Source of the DNA: Flavobacteriales bacterium
GTDB lineage: Bacteria > Bacteroidota > Bacteroidia > Flavobacteriales_C > GCA-002722245
Length of the DNA: 64,000 nucleotides
Assembly: GCA_023251095.1 (NCBI GenBank)
Contig: JAHEZL010000010.1
Span: 60,066 to 124,065 of the forward strand
Direction of reading: 5' to 3'
Shown: in pieces, positions 8,804 to 19,498 of the stretch
How positions within the stretch are numbered: position 1 is the first letter of the stretch
Layout of the letters: each line of letters opens with the position of its first letter
Notes under the pieces: generated by a model
Database searches by the model: none
What the model saw: only the letters and a program-made list of their open reading frames with translations
Told to the model about the DNA's origin: nothing
Program-made: the position numbers and the translations under genes

Positions 8804-10240
8804 ATGCAGCAAAATTTGGAAAAGGACATAGATGAAAGTCGCCAGGGTGAAGCCCTGATGATGGCAAATGTCCCTGCCAATAAATTCCTGTATATCGAAA
8901 GTTATGGCTGTGCAATGAATTTTGCCGACAGTGAAATTGTAGCCTCCATTTTAAAAGAAGATGGTTTCGGCACTACCCGCAATGTGGAAGAAGCCGATGT
9001 TATTTTCATCAATACCTGCTCCATCCGCGAAAATGCAGAAACCACTGCCCGCAACAAACTGAAACAATACAATGTTTTAAAAAGGAACAATCCCTCACTG
9101 GTGATTGGCGTGCTGGGCTGCATGGCCGAAAGATTGAAATCGAAATTTTTAGAGGAAGAAAAACTGGTGGATTTAGTAGCCGGACCGGATTCTTATCGCT
9201 CTTTACCCAATTTGATCAATCAGGTGGAAAGCGGACAAAAAGCGGTGAACGTGCTTTTATCTCGCGAAGAAACCTATGCCGATTTATCTCCCGTTCGTAT
9301 GGGTGGCAACGGCATTAGCGCCTATGTCTCCATCATGCGCGGTTGCGATAACATGTGTACTTTCTGCGTTGTTCCGTTTACACGTGGCCGCGAAAGAAGT
9401 CGCGATCCACATACCATCGTTGAAGAAGCCAGAGATTTACACAATAAGGGTTACAAAGAAGTCACCCTCCTCGGACAAAACGTAGATTCTTACTGCTGGT
9501 CGGAAAACCCCGAACTGAGAGGAAAAGCATTGAAAGAAGCCCCAAGGGATCAAGTGGTTGATTTCGCAAAACTACTAGAAATGGTGGCTTTGGTCGCTCC
9601 CGATTTGCGCGTAAGATTTTCCACTTCACACCCGAAAGACATTACCGACGAAGTACTTTTCACCATGAAAAAGTATCACAATATATGTGAGCACATTCAC
9701 TTGCCGGCACAAAGCGGAAACAGCAGGATTCTGGAAAAAATGAACCGTACTTACACCCGCGAATGGTATATGGACAAAGTAAACCGCATCCGTGAAATCC
9801 TTCCCGATTGCGGCATCACCACCGATATTATCACGGGCTTTTGCAGTGAAACCGAAGAAGAACATCAGGACACAGTGGAGCTGATGAAATGGGGAAAATT
9901 CGATATGGCTTATATGTATTATTATTCGGAAAGACCGGGAACTTTAGCCGCAAAAAAATATCCGGATGATATTCCTGAAGCCGATAAAAAAAGAAGATTG
10001 CAGGAAGTGATTGCAGCACAACACGCTTCTCAAACCAAGCATTTCCCTGACAAAATCGGAAAAACTTTCGAAGTGTTGGTTGAAGGAGTTTCGAAAAAAT
10101 CAGAAAATGAATTGATGGGACGAACTACTAATAGCTACGTAGTTATTTTCCCTCGTGAAAATTATAAAGTAGGTGATTACGTTAACGTTAAAATCACCGA
10201 AGGAACCCGCGCAACATTAATTGGTAAAGCAGTAAAGTAA
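8804..10240 (+). CDS. miaB: tRNA-2-methylthio-N6-dimethylallyladenosine synthase MiaB
   Basis: MiaB is a radical-SAM enzyme that adds a methylthio group to i6A37 of tRNAs reading UNN codons. The 478-residue protein has the N-terminal UPF0004 domain with Cys36, Cys72 and Cys106 binding the auxiliary [4Fe-4S] cluster, the radical-SAM motif CDNMCTFC (Cys181, 185, 188), and a C-terminal TRAM domain (from about residue 405, [15 protein letters not shown]). [17 protein letters not shown] sequence after the cysteines is also typical. It is the first gene of a plus-strand operon: the next start codon follows its stop by one base. Confidence 0.97.
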   Translation: MQQNLEKDIDESRQGEALMMANVPANKFLYIESYGCAMNFADSEIVASILKEDGFGTTRNVEEADVIFINTCSIRENAETTARNKLKQYNVLKRNNPSLVIGVLGCMAERLKSKFLEEEKLVDLVAGPDSYRSLPNLINQVESGQKAVNVLLSREETYADLSPVRMGGNGISAYVSIMRGCDNMCTFCVVPFTRGRERSRDPHTIVEEARDLHNKGYKEVTLLGQNVDSYCWSENPELRGKALKEAPRDQVVDFAKLLEMVALVAPDLRVRFSTSHPKDITDEVLFTMKKYHNICEHIHLPAQSGNSRILEKMNRTYTREWYMDKVNRIREILPDCGITTDIITGFCSETEEEHQDTVELMKWGKFDMAYMYYYSERPGTLAAKKYPDDIPEADKKRRLQEVIAAQHASQTKHFPDKIGKTFEVLVEGVSKKSENELMGRTTNSYVVIFPRENYKVGDYVNVKITEGTRATLIGKAVK

Positions 10241-10241
10241 C

Positions 10242-11462
10242 ATGGCAAACATTGATGCTGTAAAGCAAAAACTAGGAATCATTGGTAGTTCAGAACAACT
10301 GAACAGAGCCATTGATATCGCTATACAGGTTGCTCCCACTGATTTATCGGTGCTCATCACCGGAGAAAGCGGAACAGGAAAAGAATCTTTTCCGCAGATC
10401 ATTCACCAAAACAGTCCAAGAAAACACGCCGAATATATCGCGCTCAACTGCGGTGCAATTCCTGAAGGAACAATAGATTCGGAATTATTCGGTCACGAAA
10501 AAGGGGCCTTCACCGGCGCCCACGATTCCCGAAAAGGATATTTTGAAGTAGTAGATAAAGGAACCATCTTTTTAGATGAAGTTGGCGAATTACCTCTACC
10601 CACTCAGGCACGCTTGTTAAGGATTTTAGAAAGCGGCGAATACATTCGCGTAGGTTCTTCCAAAGTTCAAAAAACCAATGTACGCGTAGTTGCCGCCACC
10701 AACGTGGATTTGGTAAAAGCGGTGCAAAACGGAAGATTCAGAGAAGATTTGTATTACCGCTTAAACACCGTTCCTATTAAAATTCCGCCATTGCGCGAAA
10801 GAAGAAATGATATTCATTTATTGTTCAGGAAATTTGTAGTTGATTTCGCCGACAAATACCGCATGCCTCCTATCAAACTAGAGGAAGATGCAGTGGATAA
10901 TTTAGTCAATTACAGGTGGCCCGGCAACATCCGTCAGCTTAAAAACATAGCGGAACAAATTTCTGTGATAGAAGAAAAAAGAGTGATTTCAAAAAGCACT
11001 TTATTAAAATATTTGCCTGCTGCTGATGGTACGAACCTACCGGTTTTAATCAGCAAGGATCAAAATTCATCTTTCAGCGGAAGTATCGACAACAAAGAAA
11101 AAGAGCTCTTGTATAAAGTTCTTTTTGATATGCGAAAAGAACTCAACGATCTTAAAAAAATGGTGTTTGGCAAAGTACCGAATTCCAATTTATTTGATGT
11201 CAATCAGGATCCGATAGTAAGTAATATTTATCAAGAAGGGCAAGAAGAAAATAATTACACTGCCTTCCCCGTTTCCGAAAACAACACTGAAATACAAGCA
11301 AGCGAAGAAGTGGAAGAATCACTTTCCCTTTCCGACAAAGAAAAAGAATTCATCATCAAAGCTTTGGAAAAGCACAGAAACAAAAGAAAAAATGCAGCCA
11401 AAGAATTGGGTATTTCTGAAAGAACCTTGTACAGAAAAATTAAAGAATACGATATTAAATGA
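10242..11462 (+). CDS. Sigma-54-dependent transcriptional activator (AAA+ / Fis), no receiver domain
   Basis: This 406-residue bacterial enhancer-binding protein starts almost at once with the AAA+ sigma-54 interaction domain. Walker A is GESGTGKE (41-48), the sigma-54-contacting loop GAFTGA is at 88-93, Walker B is GTIFLDEVGE (107-116), and FREDLYYRLN carries the arginine region. After a poorly conserved linker (about 255-360) comes a Fis-type helix-turn-helix (KNAAKELGISERTLYRKIKEY) at the very C-terminus. There is no N-terminal receiver, GAF or PAS domain, so control would be through partner proteins or expression, as in PspF. It is co-transcribed with miaB, lptE and secG and lies 1.8 kb upstream of groESL. 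Its targets are unknown; see the TGACA/TGTCA dyads. Confidence 0.92.
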   Translation: MANIDAVKQKLGIIGSSEQLNRAIDIAIQVAPTDLSVLITGESGTGKESFPQIIHQNSPRKHAEYIALNCGAIPEGTIDSELFGHEKGAFTGAHDSRKGYFEVVDKGTIFLDEVGELPLPTQARLLRILESGEYIRVGSSKVQKTNVRVVAATNVDLVKAVQNGRFREDLYYRLNTVPIKIPPLRERRNDIHLLFRKFVVDFADKYRMPPIKLEEDAVDNLVNYRWPGNIRQLKNIAEQISVIEEKRVISKSTLLKYLPAADGTNLPVLISKDQNSSFSGSIDNKEKELLYKVLFDMRKELNDLKKMVFGKVPNSNLFDVNQDPIVSNIYQEGQEENNYTAFPVSENNTEIQASEEVEESLSLSDKEKEFIIKALEKHRNKRKNAAKELGISERTLYRKIKEYDIK

Positions 11463-11968
11463 AAATTTACATCACCTACATTACCCTGATTATCGCTGTT
11501 GTTTTCACTTCTGCATGTAAAATGAGCGTGTCATTTACCGGAGGAAAAATTGAAGGTAAAACTTTTAATATCGGTGATTTCCCAAACTACGCACCTATTG
11601 TACAACCTACGTTTAGTCAGGCTTTTGTTGATGCATTAAGAAATAAAATCGTTAACGAATCCAATGTAAAGTACACCCAATCTTCAGCCGACCTGGTTTT
11701 TACGGGAAGCATCAAAGATTATAAAATCACTACTGTCTCTGCCACCGGCAACACTACTGCAGCCGGCAACAGATTAAGCGTTACCATTGAAGTAAATTAT
11801 GTCAACAACATAGATCCGAAAAAAGGATTTACCGCACCGAAATCTTATACTGAATTTGCCGACTTCCCCATCGACCAAAACCTTACCGACATTGAATCGG
11901 ATTTAATTGCCGAGATTGTAAAAAAATTAGCACAACAAGTTTATCTGGATATTATTCCGGCCTGGTAA
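11459..11968 (+). CDS. lptE: LptE family LPS-assembly lipoprotein
   Basis: This 169-residue lipoprotein has a signal sequence ending in the lipobox TSAC (Cys20) and a body that matches the Bacteroidota LptE family: KMSVSFTGGKIEGKTFNIGDFPNYAPIV near the start, and a conserved end DLIAEIVKKLAQQVYLDI. LptE plugs the LptD barrel in the outer membrane and helps place lipopolysaccharide on the surface. The ATG overlaps the stop of the sigma-54 activator gene (ATGA), so the two are translationally coupled. The assignment rests on family appearance and context, because LptE proteins are poorly conserved. Confidence 0.8.
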   Translation: MKIYITYITLIIAVVFTSACKMSVSFTGGKIEGKTFNIGDFPNYAPIVQPTFSQAFVDALRNKIVNESNVKYTQSSADLVFTGSIKDYKITTVSATGNTTAAGNRLSVTIEVNYVNNIDPKKGFTAPKSYTEFADFPIDQNLTDIESDLIAEIVKKLAQQVYLDIIPAW

Positions 11969-11971
11969 AAT

Positions 11972-12763
11972 ATGCAAGCAAAAGTTTTTCATCATTTACT
12001 TCAAAATCCAACAGCGCTGAATGAAGAGCAGCTGAAAGACTTGCAGCACATCATTGAGAAATATCCTTATTTCCAATCGGCTTATCTTTTGCTGCTCAAA
12101 CATTACTACACCAACAACCATATTGATTTTGAAGACGCTTTAAAATTAACTGTGGTTTACTCTACCGACAGAAGTAAGGTGCGCAATTATCTCAGAGAAG
12201 ATTTCAAACAAAACATTTCCCTTGTTGAAGAAACACGATTGACAAGCGAAACTAGCTCAACTCCTTATAAACCTCAACAGAAAAGAGTTTCCGATCCTTT
12301 ACTGGATCAACTCAACCAACAAATTCTTTCCGAAGCAGTCAACTTCAGTTTACAACAGGAAGTAGAAGAAGAGATTAAAACCTTGCCACAAGAATCCTTG
12401 CTTGAAACGATTGTTGTTGAGGAAAATGTAAAGCAGGATTTTTACGAATGGTTATCGAAACCGAAAGAAGAACCAAAGAAAAAATTAAAATACGAGCATC
12501 TCATTGATAAATTTTTGACGGATCAACCGCGCATAGTTCCTAAAAAAGAATTTTACTCTCCGGTCAATATGGCCCGCAAAAGCGTAGAGGAAGACGAAAC
12601 TATTGTGTCGGAAACTTTAGCCAATTTATATGTTCAGCAAGGACATTACACCAAGGCCCTCAAAGCATTCCAGCAACTAATTTTGAAATTTCCGAAAAAA
12701 AGGACTTACTTTGCGGCCCGTATTTATGAAATTGAAGAATTAAAAAAAAATAAAAAGTCATGA
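11972..12763 (+). CDS. Conserved Bacteroidota protein with TPR-like ends, between lptE and secG
   Basis: I recognise no named function. The 263-residue protein has no signal peptide or membrane helix. It starts with a helical segment (LNEEQLKDLQHIIEKYPYFQSAYLLLLKHYY) and ends with a TPR-like pair (SETLANLYVQQGHYTKALKAFQQLILKFPKKRTYFAARIYEIEEL). The middle is charged and probably disordered. The start is 3 bp after lptE and the stop overlaps the secG start by 4 bp, so it belongs to the same operon. Similar genes sit at this place in many Bacteroidota. A scaffold or adaptor role in envelope biogenesis is only inference from context. Confidence 0.75.
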   Translation: MQAKVFHHLLQNPTALNEEQLKDLQHIIEKYPYFQSAYLLLLKHYYTNNHIDFEDALKLTVVYSTDRSKVRNYLREDFKQNISLVEETRLTSETSSTPYKPQQKRVSDPLLDQLNQQILSEAVNFSLQQEVEEEIKTLPQESLLETIVVEENVKQDFYEWLSKPKEEPKKKLKYEHLIDKFLTDQPRIVPKKEFYSPVNMARKSVEEDETIVSETLANLYVQQGHYTKALKAFQQLILKFPKKRTYFAARIYEIEELKKNKKS

Positions 12764-13059
12764 GCATCCTTCTCATTATAGCCAGTATTCTCCTAATCAT
12801 TGTTGTTTTGGTTCAAAACAGTAAAGGCGGAGGATTAGATTCAAGTTTTGCTTCTCAAACCTCAGCTTTTGGTGCAAAAAGAACAACTGATATCATTGAA
12901 AAAATAACATGGGGAATTGCAGGTTCGCTTGCTGTTCTTTGCTTAGCTTCAACTTTGTTTATCAATTCAGCTAAAAAAGAAGATGCAAGTGCCGTTAGAA
13001 ATTCCGAAAAACAAGAAGCTCCTAAAAACGCTCCAAGCGGAATTCCTGGTAATCACTAA
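12760..13059 (+). CDS. secG: Preprotein translocase subunit SecG
   Basis: SecG is a small inner-membrane subunit that assists SecYEG protein export. The 99-residue protein has two hydrophobic helices (about residues 2-17 and 49-67) separated by the conserved cytosolic loop NSKGGGLDSSFASQTSAFGAKRTTDIIEKITW. The tail is charged and low in complexity. The start codon overlaps the stop of the upstream TPR-like gene. No terminator is visible before the groESL region. Confidence 0.93.
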   Translation: MSILLIIASILLIIVVLVQNSKGGGLDSSFASQTSAFGAKRTTDIIEKITWGIAGSLAVLCLASTLFINSAKKEDASAVRNSEKQEAPKNAPSGIPGNH

Positions 13060-13073
13060 TGATCAACAAAAAT

Positions 13074-13098
13074 TGTCAGTATGACATTACATCTGTCA
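13074..13098. promoter_or_regulatory. TGTCA-N3-TGACA dyad plus extra half site upstream of groESL
   Basis: TGTCAGTATGACA (13074-13086) is a perfect dyad, followed by another TGTCA at 13094-13098, 20 bp from the first half site, i.e. on the same DNA face. The group lies about 65-90 bp upstream of a -24-like TTGGCA element (13161), the usual distance for sigma-54 activator sites. There is no CIRCE (HrcA) repeat in this region. Confidence 0.5.
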
Positions 13099-13160
13099 AT
13101 ACTGTTGCTTCAAAAAATCAAAGTCTGAAATTTTGTCTACATCCCACGCCTGTTTTTGCG

Positions 13161-13176
13161 TTGGCATACATTGTGA
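13161..13176 (+). promoter_or_regulatory. Possible sigma-54-type -24/-12 element for groESL
   Basis: TTGGCATACATTGTGA has a good -24 half (TGGCA) and, at the right 12-bp phase, a weak -12 half (TGA rather than TGC). The predicted start near 13188 would give a leader of about 36 nt. I find no convincing TAnnTTTG housekeeping promoter in the 164-bp secG-groES gap. The match is imperfect, so confidence is low. Confidence 0.3.
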
Positions 13177-13223
13177 CAACAGAGGCAGCACACAAATTCT
13201 AATAACATTTAAACCTAAATAAA

Positions 13224-13508
13224 ATGGCAGCAATTAAAATCAAACCTTTAGCTGATCGCGTGATTATTGAATCAGCAGCAGCGGAAGAAAAAACTGCAGG
13301 AGGTCTGTATATCCCTGACTCCGCAAAAGAAAAACCACAAAAAGGAAAAGTAGTAGCGGTTGGAACTGGTAAAAAAGATGAACCTCTTACAGTTAAAGTG
13401 GGTGACTTAGTTCTTTACGGAAAATATGCCGGAACAGAGATCACAATAGAAGGTAAAGACTACCTCATCATGAAAGAAGCCGACATCTTTGCGGTATTAA
13501 CAAAGTAA
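13224..13508 (+). CDS. groES: Co-chaperonin GroES
   Basis: GroES is the heptameric lid of the GroEL folding chamber. The 94-residue protein has the normal length, the N-terminal [11 protein letters not shown] strand, the mobile loop [22 protein letters not shown] that docks onto GroEL, and the C-terminal [17 protein letters not shown] strand. It starts 164 bp after secG, with its own regulatory region (dyads at 13074-13098 and a -24-like box at 13161). groEL follows after 24 bp. Confidence 0.98.
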   Translation: MAAIKIKPLADRVIIESAAAEEKTAGGLYIPDSAKEKPQKGKVVAVGTGKKDEPLTVKVGDLVLYGKYAGTEITIEGKDYLIMKEADIFAVLTK

Positions 13509-13520
13509 TTACAATTTTAA

Positions 13521-15173
<1,653 letters not shown>

Positions 15174-15192
15174 TATCAAAATCCATTATACT

Positions 15193-15228
15193 AAAAACTC
15201 CCTTTCGGCAACGGAAGGGAGTTTTTTT
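15193..15228. terminator. Bidirectional terminator between groEL and a DUF6427-like gene
   Basis: The stem AACTCCCTT...AAGGGAGTT closes on a GCAA tetraloop and is flanked by A-runs on one side and T-runs on the other. It can therefore end transcription of groEL (plus) and of the convergent membrane-protein gene (minus). Confidence 0.88.
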
Positions 15229-16183
15229 ATATCCTGGTGTAAACTAAAAGGAAAAGATAAAAGAGAATGGCGAAATCAAAGATCCATCTTTGCTTCACAG
15301 CATTCAAATAATTGGACCCGAGAAAAACCATTGGCAATAAGAGAAAAACGGATTCGAAGCGGAAACCCTTTGTGAAAAACAAAAGTGCTATTCCGAAAAG
15401 CGTAAACCAAATCAAAATAGAATAAAACATTCTGATTTTCACCGTGAGTTTATCCATCACTCTATAGGAATAAGTCATCGCCAGCAAAAGAAAGAACAAA
15501 GCTAGCACCCAAAATAAATTAGACTCAATAGCCTTGAACAACAGAGGCATCAGATTTAAATTAACAGCCAACAGTTTTTTGGTCATCAGGATATTTACCT
15601 CATCTGAAAAAAACTGAAAGACCGAATACAAATAAAACGGAAGCAGTGCACCAAACAACGGCAGTATTAAATCACGCCACTGAAAAGACTTAACAATTCC
15701 CAATGCCATGAACAACCATGGGAAAAGCACAATCAGGGGGAAATAAAAATATATTGCAATTCCGAAAAGCAAGCCCAAATTTAACGACTGATACAATTTG
15801 CCCTGCGACTGGTAAATGGCAAACAATTGATCCACACAAAAAAGTAAAAACAAAAAAGCCAGTTGAAGGTCCAACGTAATAGACTCACTCCAAAAAGAAA
15901 AGCTCAGCAGAGCAAAAAGAAAAATCACCGTTCCGCCTTTATTCTCCATTAGTTTATGAAGCACAATGATTCTGTTCATCCAAAAGGCAGAAAGTAGCCA
16001 AAGCCCTAAAAACAAGATTTTAGTAAGGATTTCATTGTGAAATAAAAAAATACCCAGATCAGTAAAAGCGTAAAAATTGTTGCTCACAGTTAACGTGAAC
16101 ACATTAACGCCAAAAGCAATCACCAATACAGCAAATAAAATGTAAGATAGAAAACTGTTGTTTTTTAGAATCTTAAGAAACAT
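15227..16183 (-). CDS. DUF6427-like multi-pass membrane protein
   Basis: This 318-residue protein is almost entirely hydrophobic, with about nine to ten membrane helices, and resembles the DUF6427 family of Bacteroidota. Examples of helices are YILFAVLVIAFGVNVFTL, ILFLGLWLLSAFWM and LFWVLALFFLLLAMTY. No catalytic motif is visible and the function is unknown. It is divergent from a DUF6341-type small protein and next to purD, a neighbourhood I associate with Flavobacteriales. Just upstream of the ATG the minus strand reads TACTTTAGCAGC, a weak -7-like box very close to the start, suggesting a very short leader. Confidence 0.7.
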   Translation of the reverse strand: MFLKILKNNSFLSYILFAVLVIAFGVNVFTLTVSNNFYAFTDLGIFLFHNEILTKILFLGLWLLSAFWMNRIIVLHKLMENKGGTVIFLFALLSFSFWSESITLDLQLAFLFLLFCVDQLFAIYQSQGKLYQSLNLGLLFGIAIYFYFPLIVLFPWLFMALGIVKSFQWRDLILPLFGALLPFYLYSVFQFFSDEVNILMTKKLLAVNLNLMPLLFKAIESNLFWVLALFFLLLAMTYSYRVMDKLTVKIRMFYSILIWFTLFGIALLFFTKGFRFESVFLLLPMVFLGSNYLNAVKQRWIFDFAILFYLFLLVYTRI

Positions 16184-16256
16184 GCTGCTAAAGTAAAGTA
16201 ATTTGTCTTTTTTACCGTGAGTTTAAAATTACCTTTTTTCTTTTCATTAGAATTTT

Positions 16257-16264
16257 TACCTTTA
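16257..16264 (+). promoter_or_regulatory. Candidate -7 element for the DUF6341-like gene
   Basis: TACCTTTA is one base from TAnnTTTG and lies 18 nt before the preferred ATG at 16283. No clear -33 TTG is seen 20 nt upstream. Its position inside the longest open frame argues for the shorter start. Confidence 0.4.
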
Positions 16265-16282
16265 GCCCATAAACTTTTTGAT

Positions 16283-16453
16283 ATGAGCATGAACGCATTC
16301 TTCTACGGCTTAAAATCTATCTTCTACGCAACTTTCGAATTGCTTCCCCCATTGGGAGATATCGCGAACTGGGGATTTATCGGAATCATGTCGATTCTTT
16401 TCCTTTACTGGATGAGTGTATTGACGAAAGATGCTAAAGACGCTAAGAAATAA
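16283..16453 (+). CDS. DUF6341-like small membrane protein
   Basis: From the ATG at 16283 the protein has 56 residues (MSMNAFFYGLKSIFYATFELLPPLGDIANW). It has a hydrophobic segment FIGIMSILFLYWMSVL and a charged tail (TKDAKDAKK), so it is probably a one-helix membrane protein. The open frame extends 66 bases further upstream, but that stretch contains the probable -7 element and does not resemble the family. Members are sometimes misnamed uracil phosphoribosyltransferase in databases. Nothing here supports that activity. Function unknown. Confidence 0.7.
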   Translation: MSMNAFFYGLKSIFYATFELLPPLGDIANWGFIGIMSILFLYWMSVLTKDAKDAKK

Positions 16454-16472
16454 AAATACTTGATTATAAAGT

Positions 16473-16505
16473 AAAAACCCTTTGGAAATTCCAAAGGGTT
16501 TTTTG
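16473..16505. terminator. Bidirectional terminator between the DUF6341-like gene and purD
   Basis: AAAAACCCTTTGGA and TCCAAAGGGTTTTT form a 14-bp stem with a 3-nt loop, with A- and T-runs on either side. It sits between two convergent genes and can serve both. Confidence 0.9.
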
Positions 16506-16507
16506 TT

Positions 16508-17782
16508 TTAAATCAAATCAAAACCGATGTCTTTCCTGTAATATTTTCCTTCAAACTTAATTTTCTGAGCATTGGCAAAGCTGTTCGCCAAAGCTTCTTT
16601 CATTGTTGGAGCAATGGATGAAACCGCTAAAACACGACCTCCGTTGGTAACTACTTTATCTCCATCGGCTTTAGTTCCCGCGTGAAAGAGCATGCTCCCC
16701 TCACAAGTTTCAAAACCAGTCATGGTTTTTCCTTTTTCATAATCTCCGGGATAACCGCCGGCAACCAGCATTACCGTAACACAGGTACGATCATCCAATT
16801 CAATTTTCTTTTCGGATAATTTCCCTTGTCCAACTGCTTCGAACAATTCCAGAATATCAGATTTGATGCGTGGCATCACCACTTCCGTTTCAGGATCACC
16901 CATTCGCACATTGTATTCAATCACTTGCGGATCACCACCGTCATTCATTAATCCTATGAAAATAAATCCTTTGTAATCAATGCCTTCTTTTTTCAATCCG
17001 GCAATGGTTGGTTTCACTACTCTCTCCTCTACTTTTTTAAGGAAATCACCTTTTGCAAAAGGCACCGGAGAAATAGCACCCATTCCACCCGTGTTCAATC
17101 CTGTATCGCCCTCCCCTATTCGTTTATAATCTTTTGCTTCGGGAAGAATTACGTAACCATTTCCATCTGTGAGGACGAAAACCGACAATTCAATTCCTTT
17201 TAAAAATTGTTCGATCACCACTTTGCTGCTGGCTTCTCCGAATTTAGCGTGAGCGAGCATATCCGTCAATTCTTGCTGCGCATCTTTTACATTGTCTAAA
17301 ATCACAACACCTTTCCCTGCTGCCAAGCCATCTGCTTTCAATACGTAAGGAGGTTTTACGGTTTCCAAATATTTCAATCCTTCTGCTAATTGTTCCTTAG
17401 TAAAAGAAGCATAAGCTGCAGTTGGAATACCATGCTTGATCATGAATTTTTTAGAAAACTCTTTACTTCCTTCCAGTTGAGCTCCGTCTTTTTTCGGACC
17501 GATAACAGGCACATTTTTCAATTGCGGATCAGCAAGAAAAAAATCGTGAACACCTTTCACCAAAGGATCTTCCGGACCAACAATCACCAAAGAAATATTT
17601 TCTTTCAGCACCAGATTTTTAATGGCGGGGAAATCATCGGCGGCAATCGCAACATTGGTTCCAACCTGTGCTGTTCCGGCATTTCCGGGTGCAATAAATA
17701 ATTTCGTGAGTTTTTTGCTTTGTGCAATTTTCCAGCTAAAGGCATGTTCTCTTCCGCCCGCACCCAATATCAGTACATTCAT
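16508..17782 (-). CDS. purD: Phosphoribosylamine-glycine ligase
   Basis: PurD joins glycine to phosphoribosylamine using ATP, the second step of purine synthesis. The 424-residue protein begins MNVLILGAGGREHAFSWKIAQS, has the ATP-grasp segments PPYVLKADGLAAGKGVVIL and GDTGLNTGGMGAISP, the metal-binding EYNVRMGDPETEVVMPR, and the usual C-terminal adapter. The length is normal. It begins one base after the stop of the carboxylase gene and is probably co-transcribed with it. No other purine gene is nearby. Confidence 0.97.
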   Translation of the reverse strand: MNVLILGAGGREHAFSWKIAQSKKLTKLFIAPGNAGTAQVGTNVAIAADDFPAIKNLVLKENISLVIVGPEDPLVKGVHDFFLADPQLKNVPVIGPKKDGAQLEGSKEFSKKFMIKHGIPTAAYASFTKEQLAEGLKYLETVKPPYVLKADGLAAGKGVVILDNVKDAQQELTDMLAHAKFGEASSKVVIEQFLKGIELSVFVLTDGNGYVILPEAKDYKRIGEGDTGLNTGGMGAISPVPFAKGDFLKKVEERVVKPTIAGLKKEGIDYKGFIFIGLMNDGGDPQVIEYNVRMGDPETEVVMPRIKSDILELFEAVGQGKLSEKKIELDDRTCVTVMLVAGGYPGDYEKGKTMTGFETCEGSMLFHAGTKADGDKVVTNGGRVLAVSSIAPTMKEALANSFANAQKIKFEGKYYRKDIGFDLI

Positions 17783-17783
17783 T

Positions 17784-19328
17784 TTATAGAGGTATATTTC
17801 CGTGTTTTTTTCTTGGCAATTTCGCCACTTTATTTTTCAGCATTTCCAATCCTATCATCAGTTTCTCGCGGGTGTCTGAAGGCATAATCACTTCATCTAC
17901 ATAACCGCGTTCAGCTGCAATGTAAGGATTGGCAAACTTTTCAATGTATTCCTTTTCTTTTTCTTTCCACTTATCATCAGGATTTTTAGCAGCTGAGATT
18001 TCACTTTTAAAAATGATTTCAGCAGCACCTTTTGCGCCCATCACCGCAATTTCAGCAGAAGGCCACGCAAAATTCAAATCGGCACCAATGTGTTTCGAAT
18101 TCATCACATCATAAGCACCACCGTAGGCTTTACGCGTAATTACCGTAATTCTCGGAACAGTTGCTTCGCAGAAAGCATACAACAATTTCGCTCCGTTCGA
18201 GATAATTCCATTCCACTCCTGATCAGTCCCCGGTAAAAATCCCGGAACATCTACCAGCACTACCAAAGGAATATTGAATGAATCGCAAAAACGAACAAAT
18301 CGGCCTGCTTTGGTAGAAGAGTCAATATCGAGTACACCGGCTAAGTGACCCGGATTGTTCGCCACAACGCCAATAGATTTTCCCCCCAAACGAGCAAAAC
18401 CAACAATTATATTTTGAGCAAAATCTTTATGTACTTCTAAAAAGCTGTCTTTATCGGCGATATTGGCAATGACTGCTTTCATATCATAAGGTTGCAAAGC
18501 ATTGTCGGGAATTATAGTATCCAGTGCGGTTCTTTTTTCATTTCCAGTTTCATATGGAAGCGACGGAGCTTGTTCCTCACAATTCTGAGGAAGATAAGAA
18601 AGCAATTTTTTGATGAGCTCAATACACTCAGGATCAGATGGACAGGTAAAATGAGTCACTCCTGATTTTGAGGCGTGAGCTTCTGCTCCACCCAATTCTT
18701 CAGAAGTCACTTGCTCATGCGTAACGGTTTTCACCACATTCGGCCCGGTAACAAACATATAAGAAGTGCCTTCTACCATCGTCACAAAATCCGTCAAAGC
18801 CGGAGAATATACTGCACCACCGGCACAAGGACCCATAATCGCCGAAAGCTGAGGCACTACTCCTGAAGCCATGGTATTTCTGTAAAATATATCGGCATAA
18901 CCGGCGAGTGAAACCACACCTTCCTGAATGCGCGCACCGCCCGAATCATTTAAACCAATCACAGGCGCACCATTTTGCATGGCCAGATCCATGATTTTGC
19001 AAATTTTTTCAGCATAGGCCTCTCCGAGAGAACCACCCATTACCGTAAAATCCTGAGAGAATACATATACCAATCGTCCGTTGACCAAACCGTATCCCGT
19101 CACTACTCCATCGCCTAAAAATTTCTGGTCGTTCAAGCCGAAATCAGAAGAACGATGACTTACAAATTTCCCGATTTCCTGAAAAGTCCCTTTATCCAAT
19201 AGGAATTCCACTCTTTCACGTGCAGTCAATTTTCCTTTTTGGTGCTGGGCCTCAATTCTTTTTTTACCTCCACCCTCTTCGGCAAGGAGATTCTTATCTT
19301 TAAGTTCCTGGAATTTTTGCTTCGTCAT
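17784..19328 (-). CDS. Acyl-CoA carboxylase carboxyltransferase (beta) subunit, propionyl-CoA carboxylase type
   Basis: This 514-residue subunit transfers carboxyl groups from carboxybiotin to an acyl-CoA, probably propionyl-CoA. It has the two crotonase-like halves of the family: [21 protein letters not shown] near the start, [49 protein letters not shown], then [28 protein letters not shown] and [33 protein letters not shown] in the second half. No biotin carboxylase or biotin carrier gene is adjacent. A decarboxylase alpha subunit of the same family cannot be fully excluded. The start is an ATG with no Shine-Dalgarno sequence. Confidence 0.88.
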   Translation of the reverse strand: MTKQKFQELKDKNLLAEEGGGKKRIEAQHQKGKLTARERVEFLLDKGTFQEIGKFVSHRSSDFGLNDQKFLGDGVVTGYGLVNGRLVYVFSQDFTVMGGSLGEAYAEKICKIMDLAMQNGAPVIGLNDSGGARIQEGVVSLAGYADIFYRNTMASGVVPQLSAIMGPCAGGAVYSPALTDFVTMVEGTSYMFVTGPNVVKTVTHEQVTSEELGGAEAHASKSGVTHFTCPSDPECIELIKKLLSYLPQNCEEQAPSLPYETGNEKRTALDTIIPDNALQPYDMKAVIANIADKDSFLEVHKDFAQNIIVGFARLGGKSIGVVANNPGHLAGVLDIDSSTKAGRFVRFCDSFNIPLVVLVDVPGFLPGTDQEWNGIISNGAKLLYAFCEATVPRITVITRKAYGGAYDVMNSKHIGADLNFAWPSAEIAVMGAKGAAEIIFKSEISAAKNPDDKWKEKEKEYIEKFANPYIAAERGYVDEVIMPSDTREKLMIGLEMLKNKVAKLPRKKHGNIPL

Positions 19329-19442
19329 ATATATGAGTGAAAGAGTAAAAGTAAAAAGACAAATGAGAAATCACGAAAAAAGGTAAAACTTCCACCTAAA
19401 ATACTGGACTTCTCATTTTTATTAAAAAAAATCTGTTGATAA

Positions 19443-19474
19443 TTTGCCGAGTTTGATTTTTAATTCTATTTTTG
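19443..19474 (+). promoter_or_regulatory. rplM-rpsI-rpsB-tsf promoter
   Basis: TTTG at 19443-19446 is followed after exactly 20 nt by TATTTTTG at 19467-19474, a perfect Bacteroidota -33/-7 pair. Transcription should start near 19481. Confidence 0.7.
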
Positions 19475-19481
19475 TCGCCCG

Positions 19482-19498
19482 TTTTCCCCTTGGGAGAA
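19482..19498 (+). promoter_or_regulatory. Hairpin in rplM leader, candidate ribosomal-protein leader
   Basis: TTTTCCC and GGGAGAA can pair (7 bp, one G-U) around a CTT loop at the very 5' end of the predicted transcript. L13 leaders have been described in Bacteroidia, and this could be such an autoregulatory structure. I have not matched it to a consensus. Confidence 0.35.

Noticed and set aside
13060..13223. CIRCE (HrcA) operator upstream of groES
   Set aside because: I looked for TTAGCACTC-N9-GAGTGCTAA and found nothing like it; the only dyad is TGTCA-N3-TGACA.
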